From Yamagishiella unicocca (taxonomy: Eukaryota; Chlorophyta; Chlorophyceae; Chlamydomonadales; Volvocaceae), in NCBI GenBank assembly GCA_003116995.1, contig BDSL01000159.1:1-64000 (forward strand): a stretch of 64,000 bases of DNA, read 5' to 3'. The notes beneath the pieces are model-generated. The model was given only the letters and a program-made list of their open reading frames with translations, was not told where the DNA came from and searched no databases. Within the stretch, counting starts at the first letter, position 1. The number at the start of each line of letters is the position of its first letter. The position numbers and the translations under genes are program-made. Positions 1 through 11,403 of the stretch are shown here, in pieces.

Positions 1-205
1 GGGTTGGGCAGTGGGGACGAGGGTTGGGTAGTGGGGACGAGGGTTGGGTAGTGGTGACGAGGGTTGGGCAGTGGGGACGAGGGTTGGGTAGTGGGGACGA
101 GGGTTGGGCAGTGGGGACGAGTATTGGGCAGTGGGGACGAGGGTTGGGCAGTGGGGACGAGGGTTGGGTAGTGGGGACGAGGGTTGGGTAGTGGGGACGA
201 GGGTT
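1..205. repeat. 20-bp minisatellite at the window edge
   Basis: About ten head-to-tail copies of a 20-base unit, GGGTTGGGCAGTGGGGACGA. Copies differ mainly by a C/T change (GGGCAG or GGGTAG), with one GTGGTGACGA and one GTATTGGG variant. The array starts at or before base 1, so its full length is unknown. The strand is strongly G-rich. Confidence 0.95.
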
Positions 206-3200
206 GGGGTTTGATTGGGTAGTGGGGAGGTTGCCTGCGCCGGACACCACGGCACTGTGTATTGCCGCGGCAGGAGCCGAGGAAGTGAAGTCTAGGGGAG
301 GGAGGGGGAGCCGAAGGAGGGAGCGCAAGGACGATAGACAGGGCGGGAAAGCAAGGATGCAGGGAACGGTGTTGGCCGCTGGTGGTGGCGGCGCACACGC
401 TCAAGATCCCACACCCGGTGCGGTGTGTTTCGACTCACCGGGGGAAGCGTCGGGGGTGGCGCCTTGCCCGTCACCTGCGTGCCACGGACATGTGGGAGCC
501 AGGGGAGAAGGGGGGGAGGGAGGAGGGCCGCGTGGGTGTGGGAAGTCGAAACGACGCGAGGGAAGACCGGTATGCCCCGGGGAGGACCACCGCCTGCGCA
601 TACACAGATAAGTCCCGTACACCTCCCGTACAAACCAGGGACCCGGCCGAGCACGCGGGCAATCACGCAGCGGCCGTTTTGCTCCGGTAACCCGCTCCAG
701 GGGGGGTCCTCGCAGTCGCTCTGCAGCTCGTCCAGCCCCGGTTCCCCCCCGGCTGCGTGATCCTGGCCCTTCGCAGCTAAGGGCATCCGCTGAGTAGGTA
801 CCATGCATCGACCAGCTAGCGCTCCGCCACCTGGGCCCCTGAAACCCGTCCACCTGCCTTAACAATGGCGGTCGGGTGCGATTCCGTCTCCATGTCCATG
901 GAAACGAGGTAATACTGGCCGGGCACGATGGTATCCTGTGCAGGGCCGGGCGTGCGCTGTGGTGAGGGCACTTTGGGCGACGGAAGCCGGCAAGAAAGCG
1001 AGTAGGAACGCTCACGTATGTGAGGTCTTCATCCCACGCCTCTGTACAAGGTGCGGACGTTGCGCCCGCGCAACTTTTGTCCAATTCAGGCTCAGTGCCG
1101 GATGTCCTTCGACGCTTCATTGCTTAGAAGGCAATAAATAATGGATCGCGTCTGTGTGAGGCTGTGCGTTACGTGCGCTCTGGAGAGCGCGTTCTTACTG
1201 CAGGATGTTATAAGAGTGAGCTGGAATATCGCAAATATGCAAAATGTACATATTGTTACAGCTTTGGACTGGTGCTGTCGCGTGACCGCTGGCGGGCCGG
1301 CCTGCAACTGGCGACCCAATGCCTCCTGGCTGGCATTCGTCCGCCCAGTCACTACCTGTTTACGTAAAAGACAAGTATGCAGTCCTTAGGAGTACAGGAA
1401 GATGGCGAGGGCGCGCGACCGGAACAGCCGTACGCTTGCGACGCGCGTGTGCTGCGCGCTGCGTACACACTCATCCTGCTGGGTCCAACGCGCAGCACGC
1501 CTATTGACAATTATTTCGAACTCGATTTCCAGTTTGCGGCAGCATAGATTTTCAAGGATGCCTTTCTGTAAGGCAAACCAAGCAAACCAAGATGACTGCG
1601 CATCGCTAAAACGTTGCATACTTTGTCATCATGTCATGCCATGGTTGGTGAAAAGCTTGAAAGAACGGGAATTTGATGGGCAAATGCGCAAGATGGGTGC
1701 GCGACTTAGGAGGACTTTGAGGTCCTGTCATAACGCGCCAATACACGACCATACCGTCCAATACGGTCGGTTTAAAAAACGGCGCGAGGAGGCGAGGTGG
1801 CAAGACGCCACCACATCAGTCAGAATGGCAGCCGGATCGCCAACGCCTTGCAAAACGCCATAAGAGCGTCCATTTTCCATGCGCTAGCGCTCCCCTGCTC
1901 TAGCAATACGGTACCCCCTCTCCGGGCACGCCCCATATCGGTCCCGTTGGTACCCTCGTGCAGGTGGACGCAGCGCATATCCTTACCCTCACCGCCTCCC
2001 AAAACATCTCCTTCGAGTTTCGGTCCTTCGTCTCCTAGTTCGTGTTACCGTGTGTCCTCAGCGGCCCCCAAAACCTCCATCCGCATCGTTCGCATCCCCT
2101 CACGTTCATTCACGTCCCGTCCCACTGAGTGCCTGCTCCGGCTTACCGCTTCCGCGCCTCACTCAGCCAGATCCGACCATTCTACACTGCCTCTGAGCTG
2201 TTGGCTGCTGTCGTGATGGTTTGCCTTTGTTACGGTGCAGTTGGGTTTCTGTCTCTTTCGCCTGCTCGAGCGCACCTCCCCCCCTAGAGTGCGCAACCTC
2301 AAGCGCCCGCCCTCGGCGGCTGCTTTTCTCCTCTTCGTCTTTGAGCAAATTTCCTTTGGTTTTCCGGACCATGTTCCTCTTCTGGCGGCGTTTCTGGGCG
2401 GGGCCAGCGGGTACACCTCAGTTGTGCATGTGGTGGGCCTGCGAGCCTTGGTCCTTGTCCATATGGGGTGCTGTCTGCGTGGTCTGCGGTGGTCTGCCCG
2501 CGGTTTCGGGGTGCCCTGTGTGCTAGCCTTCCTTTCGCTGGTAGGCAGGGTTGGCACGTCTGTATGGGTTGTGTCCGTTCTGGGCTCGCCTTCCTGCTAG
2601 TTGCCGACCCTTTTGGCCCCGCCGCCTGGGGCGGGGCCTTGGGCTGCTCTGCACAGGCTTTTTGTAGTCACCCTTTCCCACTGTTTTATGTGGGGTGTGC
2701 ATTTCGTTTGGTGATGCCTGACGGCCGTGGAGTTGGTCGGCTGTGGCCTGCTGTGGCTTTCGCGTCGTGGCTGCTGTTTGGGCAGGGTGGCGTCTTTGTG
2801 TCTTCCGAGGCGTTCTGTGCCCTTCTGGACTGTGCTGGGTTCAGCGCTGTTCAGCCCCGGCTCTCATAAGTTGAGGGCACACAGGTGCAGATGGGCACAC
2901 GGACTCGCACGGATATAGGCCCCGTCTCTTTGTGTGGGTTCGCCCTGACTTGAGGACAATGGGAAAATGTAACATCTTATTAGTTCAGAAAAAAGTGTGG
3001 GGCCCCCGTAGTCTCCTAAATTGCGCCCCCTCTTGGGCATAGGGCCCCCGTTGCGACAACCAACTTTGTGCCAGCTTACTATTCGCCGTACGGCTGACTC
3101 AACGATGACGAGAGAGCAATTCATTAGGACTTATTGCGCTGTCTTAGTCCAGTATATTATATATACCAATGAAGCGGGCGAGTTGCGCGGATTACGGCGT

Positions 3201-3711
3201 ACCGTGTACGAGCGAGCCTTTGCCGAACACTTTCAGCACCGAAATTGAGTAGCAATTGATACTAATTACTGAAGGGGGTCACATGTAAGCTGGAAAAGGG
3301 ACCTTGCCGACACGATCGGCTCCAGAACCCGCACCGAAGAAGTTTACTAGCGCTTAATCTTCCTACAATTCCCTTCAAGTTCTTACAAGCATACTCACAA
3401 ATATTTCGAAACTGCTGTGGAAGCTCTCCTCGAGTGCGGCCGAGTCGGTCGTGCCGTTGCAAGTGTCCTTCCATCTTTGCGCGCCCAATGTGTAATACAT
3501 CATTCCCTAGCGCTTGATTTTGCCGTATTATGCAAGCTGGGTTGCCGGTAGATCAATTTAAATAACTTGAGGACGACCTGGCTCCAAGGATGCCAGGCTA
3601 ACAGGACGGCTCCGGCAGCCGCCCGGCAGCCAGGACGGCAAGCAAGTAGCCATTCCCTTGTTTTTGAGGATCGTGCAGCGGCGTGTGGCCATAGAGTGCC
3701 CGCGAGGAACG
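206..3711. other. Non-coding, repeat-rich stretch
   Basis: No frame here has splice-bounded exons or a recognisable protein family. Overlapping open frames at 290-1120 are GC-rich and mutually antisense, so they look like compositional artefacts. From about 2195 the sequence is T/G-biased and includes a copy of the dispersed element listed separately. The last part leads into the cyclase gene starting at 3712. Confidence 0.6.
2195..2275 (+). mobile_element. Dispersed retroelement-like fragment, copy E
   Basis: The stretch from CTGTTGGCTG through GGTTTGCCT to GTTGGGTTTCT closely matches 13448-13525, just upstream of the conserved tail of copy A. Here the tail itself is absent. The T/G-rich strand continues to about 2870 and may be the rest of the same copy, but I could not establish its limits. 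Confidence 0.55.
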
Positions 3712-6700
3712 ATGACAAAGCTCTGGGCCTCGCTCACGGCCGTCACCGCTATATGCGCGACTTTAGCTTTGTCAACAGCACAAGTTCCAATTAACTTCCG
3801 CATTGGCGCGACGATTGGGCGTGATGGTGCGTATTGGTTGCAACAACAGAAACGCACCACCTTGCCGCTCCTCACGCAGTCCTTCCTCCGCTTCCCTTTT
3901 TGCGCACAGGCCCCTGCGCGCCCCTTTACGACGAAACATCTCTTGGCTATCGTTACTTCTTCGATTGGCTGGCCCGGCGCCCACCCCAGCTAGTCGCGGA
4001 CGCCACTGGGCGCGAGTACCTCCTGCAGATGCAGCTGCGGCTGGTCTCCCACAACTGCACCGAGGAGGGTCGGGCCACAGCCATGGCCTCCCTCATCAGC
4101 GGCACGCCGCCAGACGCAACAACTGGCGCCGTTACCGAGCCGCCCGTACATATGCTGCTCGGCGGCAACGGCATCAACGCGCTGCAGGACGCCATCCAGG
4201 CGGACGAAGCATCGCGACTGTTGCTGCACTGCTGTGCGGCGCGTGACTCGGTCTTCCGGATGGATCTGTCCCACGTGTTCGGTTTGTTCACCCCCGCCAG
4301 TCTGTACATGGGCGCTGTGTTGCGCACCATTGCACTCCGAGGCATGAAGCGGGTTGCAGTGGTGTACACGAGGGACTCGCTGCTGCACACGCAGCTGTGC
4401 GAGGGCGCGATGGACCAGCTGCCGTCGCTGGGGGAGCTGCGACCGGGCTTCGGCGGCGTGCTGGCGGTCAACTACACGGCGAACGAGGCGGAGGTGCCGG
4501 CATTTTGGGAAGAAATGAGTGAGTCACGAGGGGCGGGGGTTGTATAAAAACAGTTTTACGCAACGGGACAGGATAGTTGGCGCATGGTCGTCGGACACCA
4601 ATTTTGTGGGCGCATGCTGGAGCACTGGAACTGACTACCGGCAAACCTGTGGAGGCGGCCTGTCGGAGCTGTGTAAAAGAAAAGAAATAGAAAAAGAAAT
4701 TTTGTGATAAGCAAAAGCGCGGTGACGTGCATTGGGCACGGCGAGGCGAGCGACGGTGCAGCCCGGCGCCCTGCCCGGATACCGACCGTTGTTACCGACC
4801 GTTGTTACCGTAGCGGCGTGAGATGCCAGCAGCGAACGTCCTGGACCGTCCCGTGTCTTGAACCGCGCCGCCGTGCCGTTTGGGAAACCGCGGTAACAGC
4901 AAGGGTCGCAAACGCACGCGCACAGCGGCAAAACAAAACGGACAAGACATACAAAGTCTAAATGCCTAACGCGGCCGGAGGACCCACCTGGCCAGAGCGG
5001 AAGGCAGTTAGCGACGTCCGCGGGGGTTAGCAAGTTGAATGGTATTGAGGGCGAAAGGGGCTAACCTGTTGCTGATAGGGTGTAACGCCCAAATGATGTC
5101 TGGCGCGAATAGACGGATGCTTTGGGCGAGAGGTCCGGGTTGCTTCGTCTGCAGGGACGGGCCGGAGGCGTGAGTAAAGACCCATTTGAAGGCGAGCGCG
5201 CCTCCACCGTGTCTTCCCGCCTCCTCTTACGCGGTTTTGCCCCCTCCGCCCGCCTACCCCCCGCCCCTCCACCCCAGGCGCCCGTGTGGCTGCGGCCGGT
5301 GCGGACGTGCTGGTCGCGTGTGACGAAATGAACCGCACTTCGCGGCTGGTCCAGAAGCTCGGCGCCCGGGGCCACCGGCTGTCCGCCGTGTGGCTTGCTT
5401 CCTGGGGCAACGTTGATGACTTCCTCAGCTACCTGGACGGCCGAGGAGAGTACGCCCTCACCAGCGTACAGTGGATGCCCAGCCTGCCGTACGCTGACCC
5501 AGAGTTTGGCACCGCCGCACAGTACGCGAGCGCCTTCGCAGCCGCCACTGGCTCACCGGCGTCGTACTTCAGCGCCGCCGCCACCACCAGCGGCTATGTG
5601 CTGTTGACCGCTCTGCAGCGGGCGATAGCGCTGTGCGACCTGGGCCGCCTGCCCGCCGTCGACGCGGCTGACAGCTTCATGTGGCAGGAGGGGGCGCTGT
5701 CGTGTTATGACGCCGCTCGTTACAATATGGCTATTGCCGGTGGCACTGGCAGCACCATGCTGAACTACGCCTTAAGCACCATTAACATGGACACGTTCTT
5801 CGGGCCCGTCGGATTCAACGCATACCGGCAGAACATCTATCATCCGGCGGTGGTCACCCAGGTGCGATCAGCGCGCTGCCCTAGCGGCGGCCGCCGAATT
5901 GATGGGACGATGCACGGCCGACGGCAATGCTTGGCTGGCCGCCTGACGCCGCCCACGACGCGCCGCTGCCGTACAGGTGTTGTCCGGCAACCTCGTTGCG
6001 GTACTGCCGCTGGACGTGGCGGATAAGGCCCTGGTGATGCCCATACCCTTGTCTGCGGCAGCCGTGAAGCCGTGGTCCGCCACTGCCGGCGGCATCAGCA
6101 TCATCACGCTGCTGTGCGCCACTGGGGCGGTGTGCCTGGTGCTGGGGGTGCTGATGTGCAGGAGGCGACTCGCACCGCACCTGCATGAGGCCACGAGGGT
6201 GGAGATAAACACGGAGGACATACAGGTGGGGGACAAGGCAGAGGGGCCACCACCTCAACAGCCACCGGACCCCCGACCCGGGAGCGAATCGCGGAAACCA
6301 AAGCGGGCGGGGATGGGCGACCGTGCCATTGTGCTGGTGCCGATGTGCAGGTCACTGTCTCCGCGCATTGGGGACTGACGACTGTTGGTTGTTGGTTGGT
6401 TGGTGGCAACAACCCCGCAGGTGGACATTGCGCCCCTCCTCAACGCGGACGGCACCTCCGAGCCGGGAGAGGGCGTGTACAGGGGCACACGCGTGAAGCT
6501 GGTGGTGGCGATTGAGCTGCTGCCGGGCGGCCCGGCGAGGGTGCTGCGGCCAACGGTGAGGAAAACGCGACTGCGGACATGCTTCAGGTGGCCGTTGAGG
6601 TGATGGCACCTCTGCCTTAAGGCCATGCTTTTGCGTTTGTGCGGCCTGCTGACGCTCGTTGCCTCTGCGACCCCCCCCCCCCCTGCACGCAGACATCTCC

Positions 6701-9700
6701 TTCGTGCGCTCAGCTCGATGAAAGGTGCGCGCGGGAGGAACCGTACGGCGGACGTTGCATCAGCACTCTCCGCGCACATTGCACGGATTCGTTGTTCGAT
6801 CTGCAGTATCCACTGCTGTGTTTGGTTGACGAGAAACCAAGTGAGCATGTGATGTGGCAACCTTTCGCGGGCTGCAACGTCAGTCTGTTGGCTGTCGCTG
6901 CAGCCGACGGAGCAGCGCACGGAAGCCATGGCGGTTGTCGCACACCTGATCGCCGACTCGAGCCTGATTGGGCACCTCACGGGTTGTGGCATATATAGCA
7001 TCTTTCTGCTGGGTCATCCTCGCGACACTGGGTCGAGAGGGTTTAAGGGTTTTCCCGTCAAACCCCCGCGACACTCCTTTTTCCCGCGCGCCGCGGCACC
7101 GGCCGCCGGAATGAAACATGTGTACGACACAGAACGACGCGGCACATTGTCGCCAAGCCATCGGTACTCCCAGATCAGTCCGCCCGTACCTCTTCCCTGT
7201 CTTGTACGACACAATGGCGTCGGTTGTTGGTTGGCCGCTGTCGTACATGCAGGGACCGGCCGACGCCCAGGCAGGCGGGGGGCCGCTCCTTCCGCAGCTT
7301 GGCCGACATCACGGCCTCGTGCAACCTGCAGCAGGAGGGCACACAAGTTGCCGTCGACGGTGCGGCGCCTATGACTAAGGGCTCAATGGCTATGGAGCTG
7401 TCGGAATTGTGCCATTACAGGAAGCCGTCAGACAGCGGACTCCAAACGCTGTCGAACACGCCCCACGGCTTGTGCGGAGTCGGTGGCCGTGCGGGGCCCT
7501 ATCTGTCGTACGGCACCTTGACCCAGCGCAGCCGACGCCAGATCCTAGGTGCGCACGGAGGGACAGTCAAGGGGCGCCGAGCCGTGGTAGCCCCCACCTT
7601 GCCAACAGCACGGGCGCGTCGTGTTGTTGCGCAGTAGAGGGTCGTGAAGCGTACAAGTGTGTTCCCACTGGCCCGGAAATGTGAATGGGCGTGTGAGTGA
7701 GTGAGTGATCCTCCTGCTGCAGCTCGTGCATTGGCTATCTTCCCTTACCGGCCTTTCCTCGCCCAAATGCACCGTGCGTGCAGCTATGGTTTGGCGCGCC
7801 GTACGGCTGCAGCACCCCCGCATGTGTCCTACCCTGGGCATCGTGTGGGAGTGGCCTGGGTTGGTGAAGGGCGGCGGCACGGTGCCGGTGGTGGTGCGGC
7901 AGTGGCACGAGCTCGATAACCTGGAGCGGCTGCTCGAGAACGAGACCGTGCCGCTGCCGCTCCTGACGAAAGCCAACATCGCACATGGTGTCGCGGAGGG
8001 CCTCGCGTACCTGCACGCGCAGGTGGGCGCGACTGGGCGGGCAGGACACATGCAGGCGCAGGGCCGAGCAGCTGACCGGGCGCATAACCCACATGGGGCT
8101 TGATTGCTGAACGCGTTGCGTCCTCCCATCACGTTGAGGTTTTACCGGGCTGCACACGGTGGGTGCCTGCACCGATGCCCTTGCAGGAGCCCTCGATCGT
8201 CGCAGGGCCTATTGACGTGTCGAACATCATCATCGACAAGCACTTCAACCCGCACCTGTTCCTGCGGCTCCGGAACCTGGACCCAGACTACACGGCCGAC
8301 CCTGTCCGCCTCCGGGGTCGCTCCCTTAGCGCATTCATCGCAGGCCGGGCCGCTTTTGCGTCGCAGCTCCAAAGCAGCCCAGCGCCACCCCGGAGAGCCT
8401 TGCCGCTGCCAGAGTCAGACGATGTCCCGGTGGATCCAGCCGGTGTTACAGCGTTTGCGGCGACCATGGCGGCGTCGTTCGACCCCAAGCTGCTGCCCTC
8501 GAGCCCCATGTGCCAGGGCTATGGCGGCGGCAGCAGCGTCGGCGCCGGCGCTTACCAGGGCGCCTTCGACAACCTAATCGGCTCCTTCGTACGGCACGGC
8601 AGTGTCGTATCGCCCACGCCGCAGTACACGCCCAGTAAGGAGCAGGACGTGTACGAGTTCGGGCTCCTGCTGTGCAGGATCTTTGCGGTGCAGCCTCCTC
8701 CCGACTCGGGCCGGCTCCGGATCGCCTTTCGCCTTAGCCAAGGGACCGGCGTAGACGCAGAGGTGTCTGCCAGCGGCTTGGCCCCCATGTCTCCCGGAGT
8801 AGCGCAGCCGATGGATGAGGAGGAGCAGGAGGCCGCCTTGGACCAGTTGGTGGGCGTGTGTCCGGGGCTGGGCATCCTGGCTAGGTCATGCCTGGATCGG
8901 GACGGGCTGCTGACATTCCCGGAGATCGTGCGCATCTTGGAACAGAGCGTCATACCGGCGCTGGCCGGCAACGACTTAGCGCCACGGCGCAGCAAGCGGT
9001 TCCACCTGTACTCCGCGACGGGTCGGGACCGCGCCTCCTCCGCGCGGGCCGCCTCAGGTCATCTGCTGCAGCTGGAGGACCGGACGCCTTCCTGCCTGTA
9101 TGGCCGCAGTGGCCACTTGCACGTCGTGCGCGGGAGCGGCGGTTCCGTCGGAAGGGCCGATGCCTTGAGGACGTAAGCGGGGGGGGGGACGAGAATGGGG
9201 TGCGCTGGGGGCTGCGTTGGCGTTATGTGGGGAGCACCTAGGGTGCATGTTGGCACGACATAGCGGGGAGGCAGGGGGGGGTGGGTTTAGGGTTGCAGGG
9301 GGAAAAAGGGCGCCAGGTGGGCTAATGCGAGCGGGTTGGGGAAAGCATGGTCCTGGAGAGCAGGCCTCGGGTGCGGGCTGTGTTCCGGTGAGGTCACCGC
9401 TGATGTGCCAGGCGGCGGAGCTAGCTTAGCCCCCGTATGTGTGGGCCCTGCGTAAGGCCCTGTACGTGTGGGCCCTGCGTAAGGCCCTGTATGTGTGGGC
9501 CCTGCGGAAGCGCGACGCACATGGTTAACCTCGGGCGTGGATCACCTAGCTCCATGGCCGCCACTGCTCCGTTCCTCCGGCAGGACGCGCCCCAACCTGG
9601 TCACGCTCACCCCTGATGACCTCATCTACGAGATCTTTCCCCCCAAGGTGGGGACGGGTTCCGGTTATGGCTCCGGAGCCGCAGGTGTCTGAAGTCTGAA

Positions 9701-11403
9701 CTTGTTGCTTCAACGGAGGGCAACGAGGAGATTGACAATCCGGGCATTTAGCCACAGCGTTTGCACACAGCCACTTGCACCCTGGCCCTGGGCCGCTTCT
9801 CGACCTCGCTGCTGTCCGTTGCCCCTCTCCTCAGGTAGCCAGGGCGCTGCAGGCGGGGGAGGCGGTCCAGCCCGAGCGCTACGAGTGCGTCTCCATCTTC
9901 TTCTCGGACGTGGTAAGACGCGACGCCGCGGCCCCGAAACCAGCCGCTCATGCCGCCCCGAAACCAGCCACTCATGCCGCCAGCCACTCATGCCGCCCCG
10001 AAACCAGCCACTCATGCCGCCCCGAAACCAGCCACTCATGCCGCCGCGAAACAAACCTTACATGGCCTCCCGGAACTAGACACTCACGCCGCCCCAAATG
10101 AGTCGGGGCCTGCACGGAGTACAGTGGTTAGGTCTCCGAGCCGTGCAGCGTTGAAGCAACACGCGCGAGCGCTAGTGGTCACCACCTGTGAAGGCGTGCC
10201 CTCACGTGTCTGAGTTCAATGCCCCTAGCCAGCAGCCCAACGCATTCACTTTTTCCCGGCGCCCCGATCCCCGCTGCAGGTCGGCTACACGGACCTGTGC
10301 GGCCAGCTGCAGCCCTTTGAGGTGATGGATCTGGTGCACCGCCTGTACTCACGCTTCGACGACATCATCCGGGGCCTCGATCTGTTCAAGGTACGCATAC
10401 AGCACTCGGCATCAAACCCTGGCTTGGTTCTTCCACTCCTCTCTGCCCTAGCCCTGCCCCCGACCGCCCCTGCCTGCCTTGCCGTACAATCCCTGCCACC
10501 CTGCCCTCCCCCCGCCCTCACAGGTGGAGACGGTGGGCGACGCGTACCTGGCTGTGGGCAACCTACGCTGGCCGCAGCCCGAGTCCCACGCCCGTCTCAT
10601 GACGCAATTCGCGTTTTCTGCCGTACATGCGGCCAACACACTGCCCGTGCACCCCGAGCGGCCGGATCTGGGCTTCGTGCACGTGCGTGTGGGTCTGCAC
10701 TGCGGGCCCGTGGTGGGCAGCGTGGTGGGTACACTCAACCGGCGCTACTGCCTGTTCGGGGACGCCGTCAACACGGCGGCGCGCATGGAGCACAACAGCC
10801 TGGCGGACAGGGTGAACTGCAGTGCGGCCTTCGCGGCGCTGCTGCGGGAGCAGTGGCCCGACGGCGCGGAGCTCGTGAGCAGGGGCGTCAGGCAGATCAA
10901 GGGCAAGGGGTGAGGCGGGGGGGGGAGGGAGAGGCACGGGGCGGGATGAGGAATGGGTACTGTCGTAGTTGGTTCGGGTAGTGGTTGGGCGTACTTGTTT
11001 CGGGTAGCGGTCGCTTTCGAAGAACGTCTTTCGGGTAAGGGGGAATGTGGCAATCAGGTCCCGGTATCTTTTACCATTTGGTATCAGAAACGTCCTTGCA
11101 CGAGCGGCTGGTGCGCCGCTTCGGGTCCCGTGCTCCCGCTGCAGATAGCACGGCCACCCACCCTCCCTACCTTCCTGCCGCACCGCCTCCCACTGACTCC
11201 CGCCGTATCCCACTCACTCCGTAAGGCCCATGGAGATGTACTGGGTGGAGGACATGCAGAACGGGACGGCCCAGCAGCTCCCACCCTGTGGCCAGCTGCC
11301 CGAAGCAGCGGATTCCGGTGCACAGCCTCCAGAGGTGGTGGAGGAGGCCGCAGGGGCTCTGCGTCAAGGTTCTGCGTCCGAAGGTCAATACCTACCCTAC
11401 TAG
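3712..11403 (+). CDS. Receptor-type guanylyl cyclase, copy 1
   Basis: Predicted to make cGMP from GTP at a membrane after ligand binding outside the cell. Exons: 3712-3826, 3910-4518, 5278-5861, 5977-6225 (donor uncertain), 6421-6555, 7723-8022, 8187-9172, 9584-9647, 9835-9912, 10280-10390, 10524-10909, 11226-11403. Phases agree throughout, giving about 1264 aa. Order: signal peptide (MTKLWASLTAVTAICATLA); ectodomain resembling ANF-receptor/Leu-Ile-Val-binding proteins (exons 1-4); one membrane helix (about 6090-6165); kinase-homology domain with VYRG and VAIELL but IVAGPID in place of the HRD loop and no DFG, hence a pseudokinase; dimerisation segment EIFPPKVARAL; class III cyclase domain. 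The cyclase has metal-binding Asp in FFSDVVGYT and VGDAY, with Glu of KVETVGDAY and Cys of RYCLFGDAVNTAARME matching guanylyl rather than adenylyl specificity. It ends KGKGPMEMYWVED plus an acidic tail. The kinase N-lobe assembly across the 6556-7722 intron is the weakest part. Confidence 0.9.
4534..5028. mobile_element. 479-bp insertion with 8-bp flanking direct repeats
   Basis: Intron 2 of cyclase copy 1 is 759 bp, whereas the matching intron of copy 2 (37022-37288) is 267 bp. The extra DNA is 4542-5020, flanked by CGGGGGTT at 4534-4541 and 5021-5028. Copy 2 has one G-run joined to TAGCAAG at this site. There is no coding potential and no obvious terminal inverted repeat. A 15-bp internal duplication (ACCGACCGTTGTT twice) lies at about 4780-4812. 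Probably a short non-autonomous element. Confidence 0.7.
9431..9510 (+). repeat. 27-bp tandem repeat, three units, in a cyclase copy 1 intron
   Basis: Three units of the form CCCTGTATGTGTGGGCCCTG followed by CGTAAGG, in the intron between 9172 and 9584. I see no equivalent in the matching intron of copy 2. Confidence 0.85.
9931..10045 (+). repeat. 24-bp tandem repeat in a cyclase copy 1 intron
   Basis: Units of the form GCCCCGAAACCAGCCACTCA plus TGCC, about five copies, one of them shortened. The array starts 18 bases after the donor at 9913, in the intron that splits the FFSDV/VGYT metal-binding motif. Copy 2 lacks it. Confidence 0.85.

Noticed and set aside
401..1120. Minus-strand frame of 239 codons near the left end
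   Set aside because: No family similarity, no splice context, and several equally long overlapping frames on the other strand.
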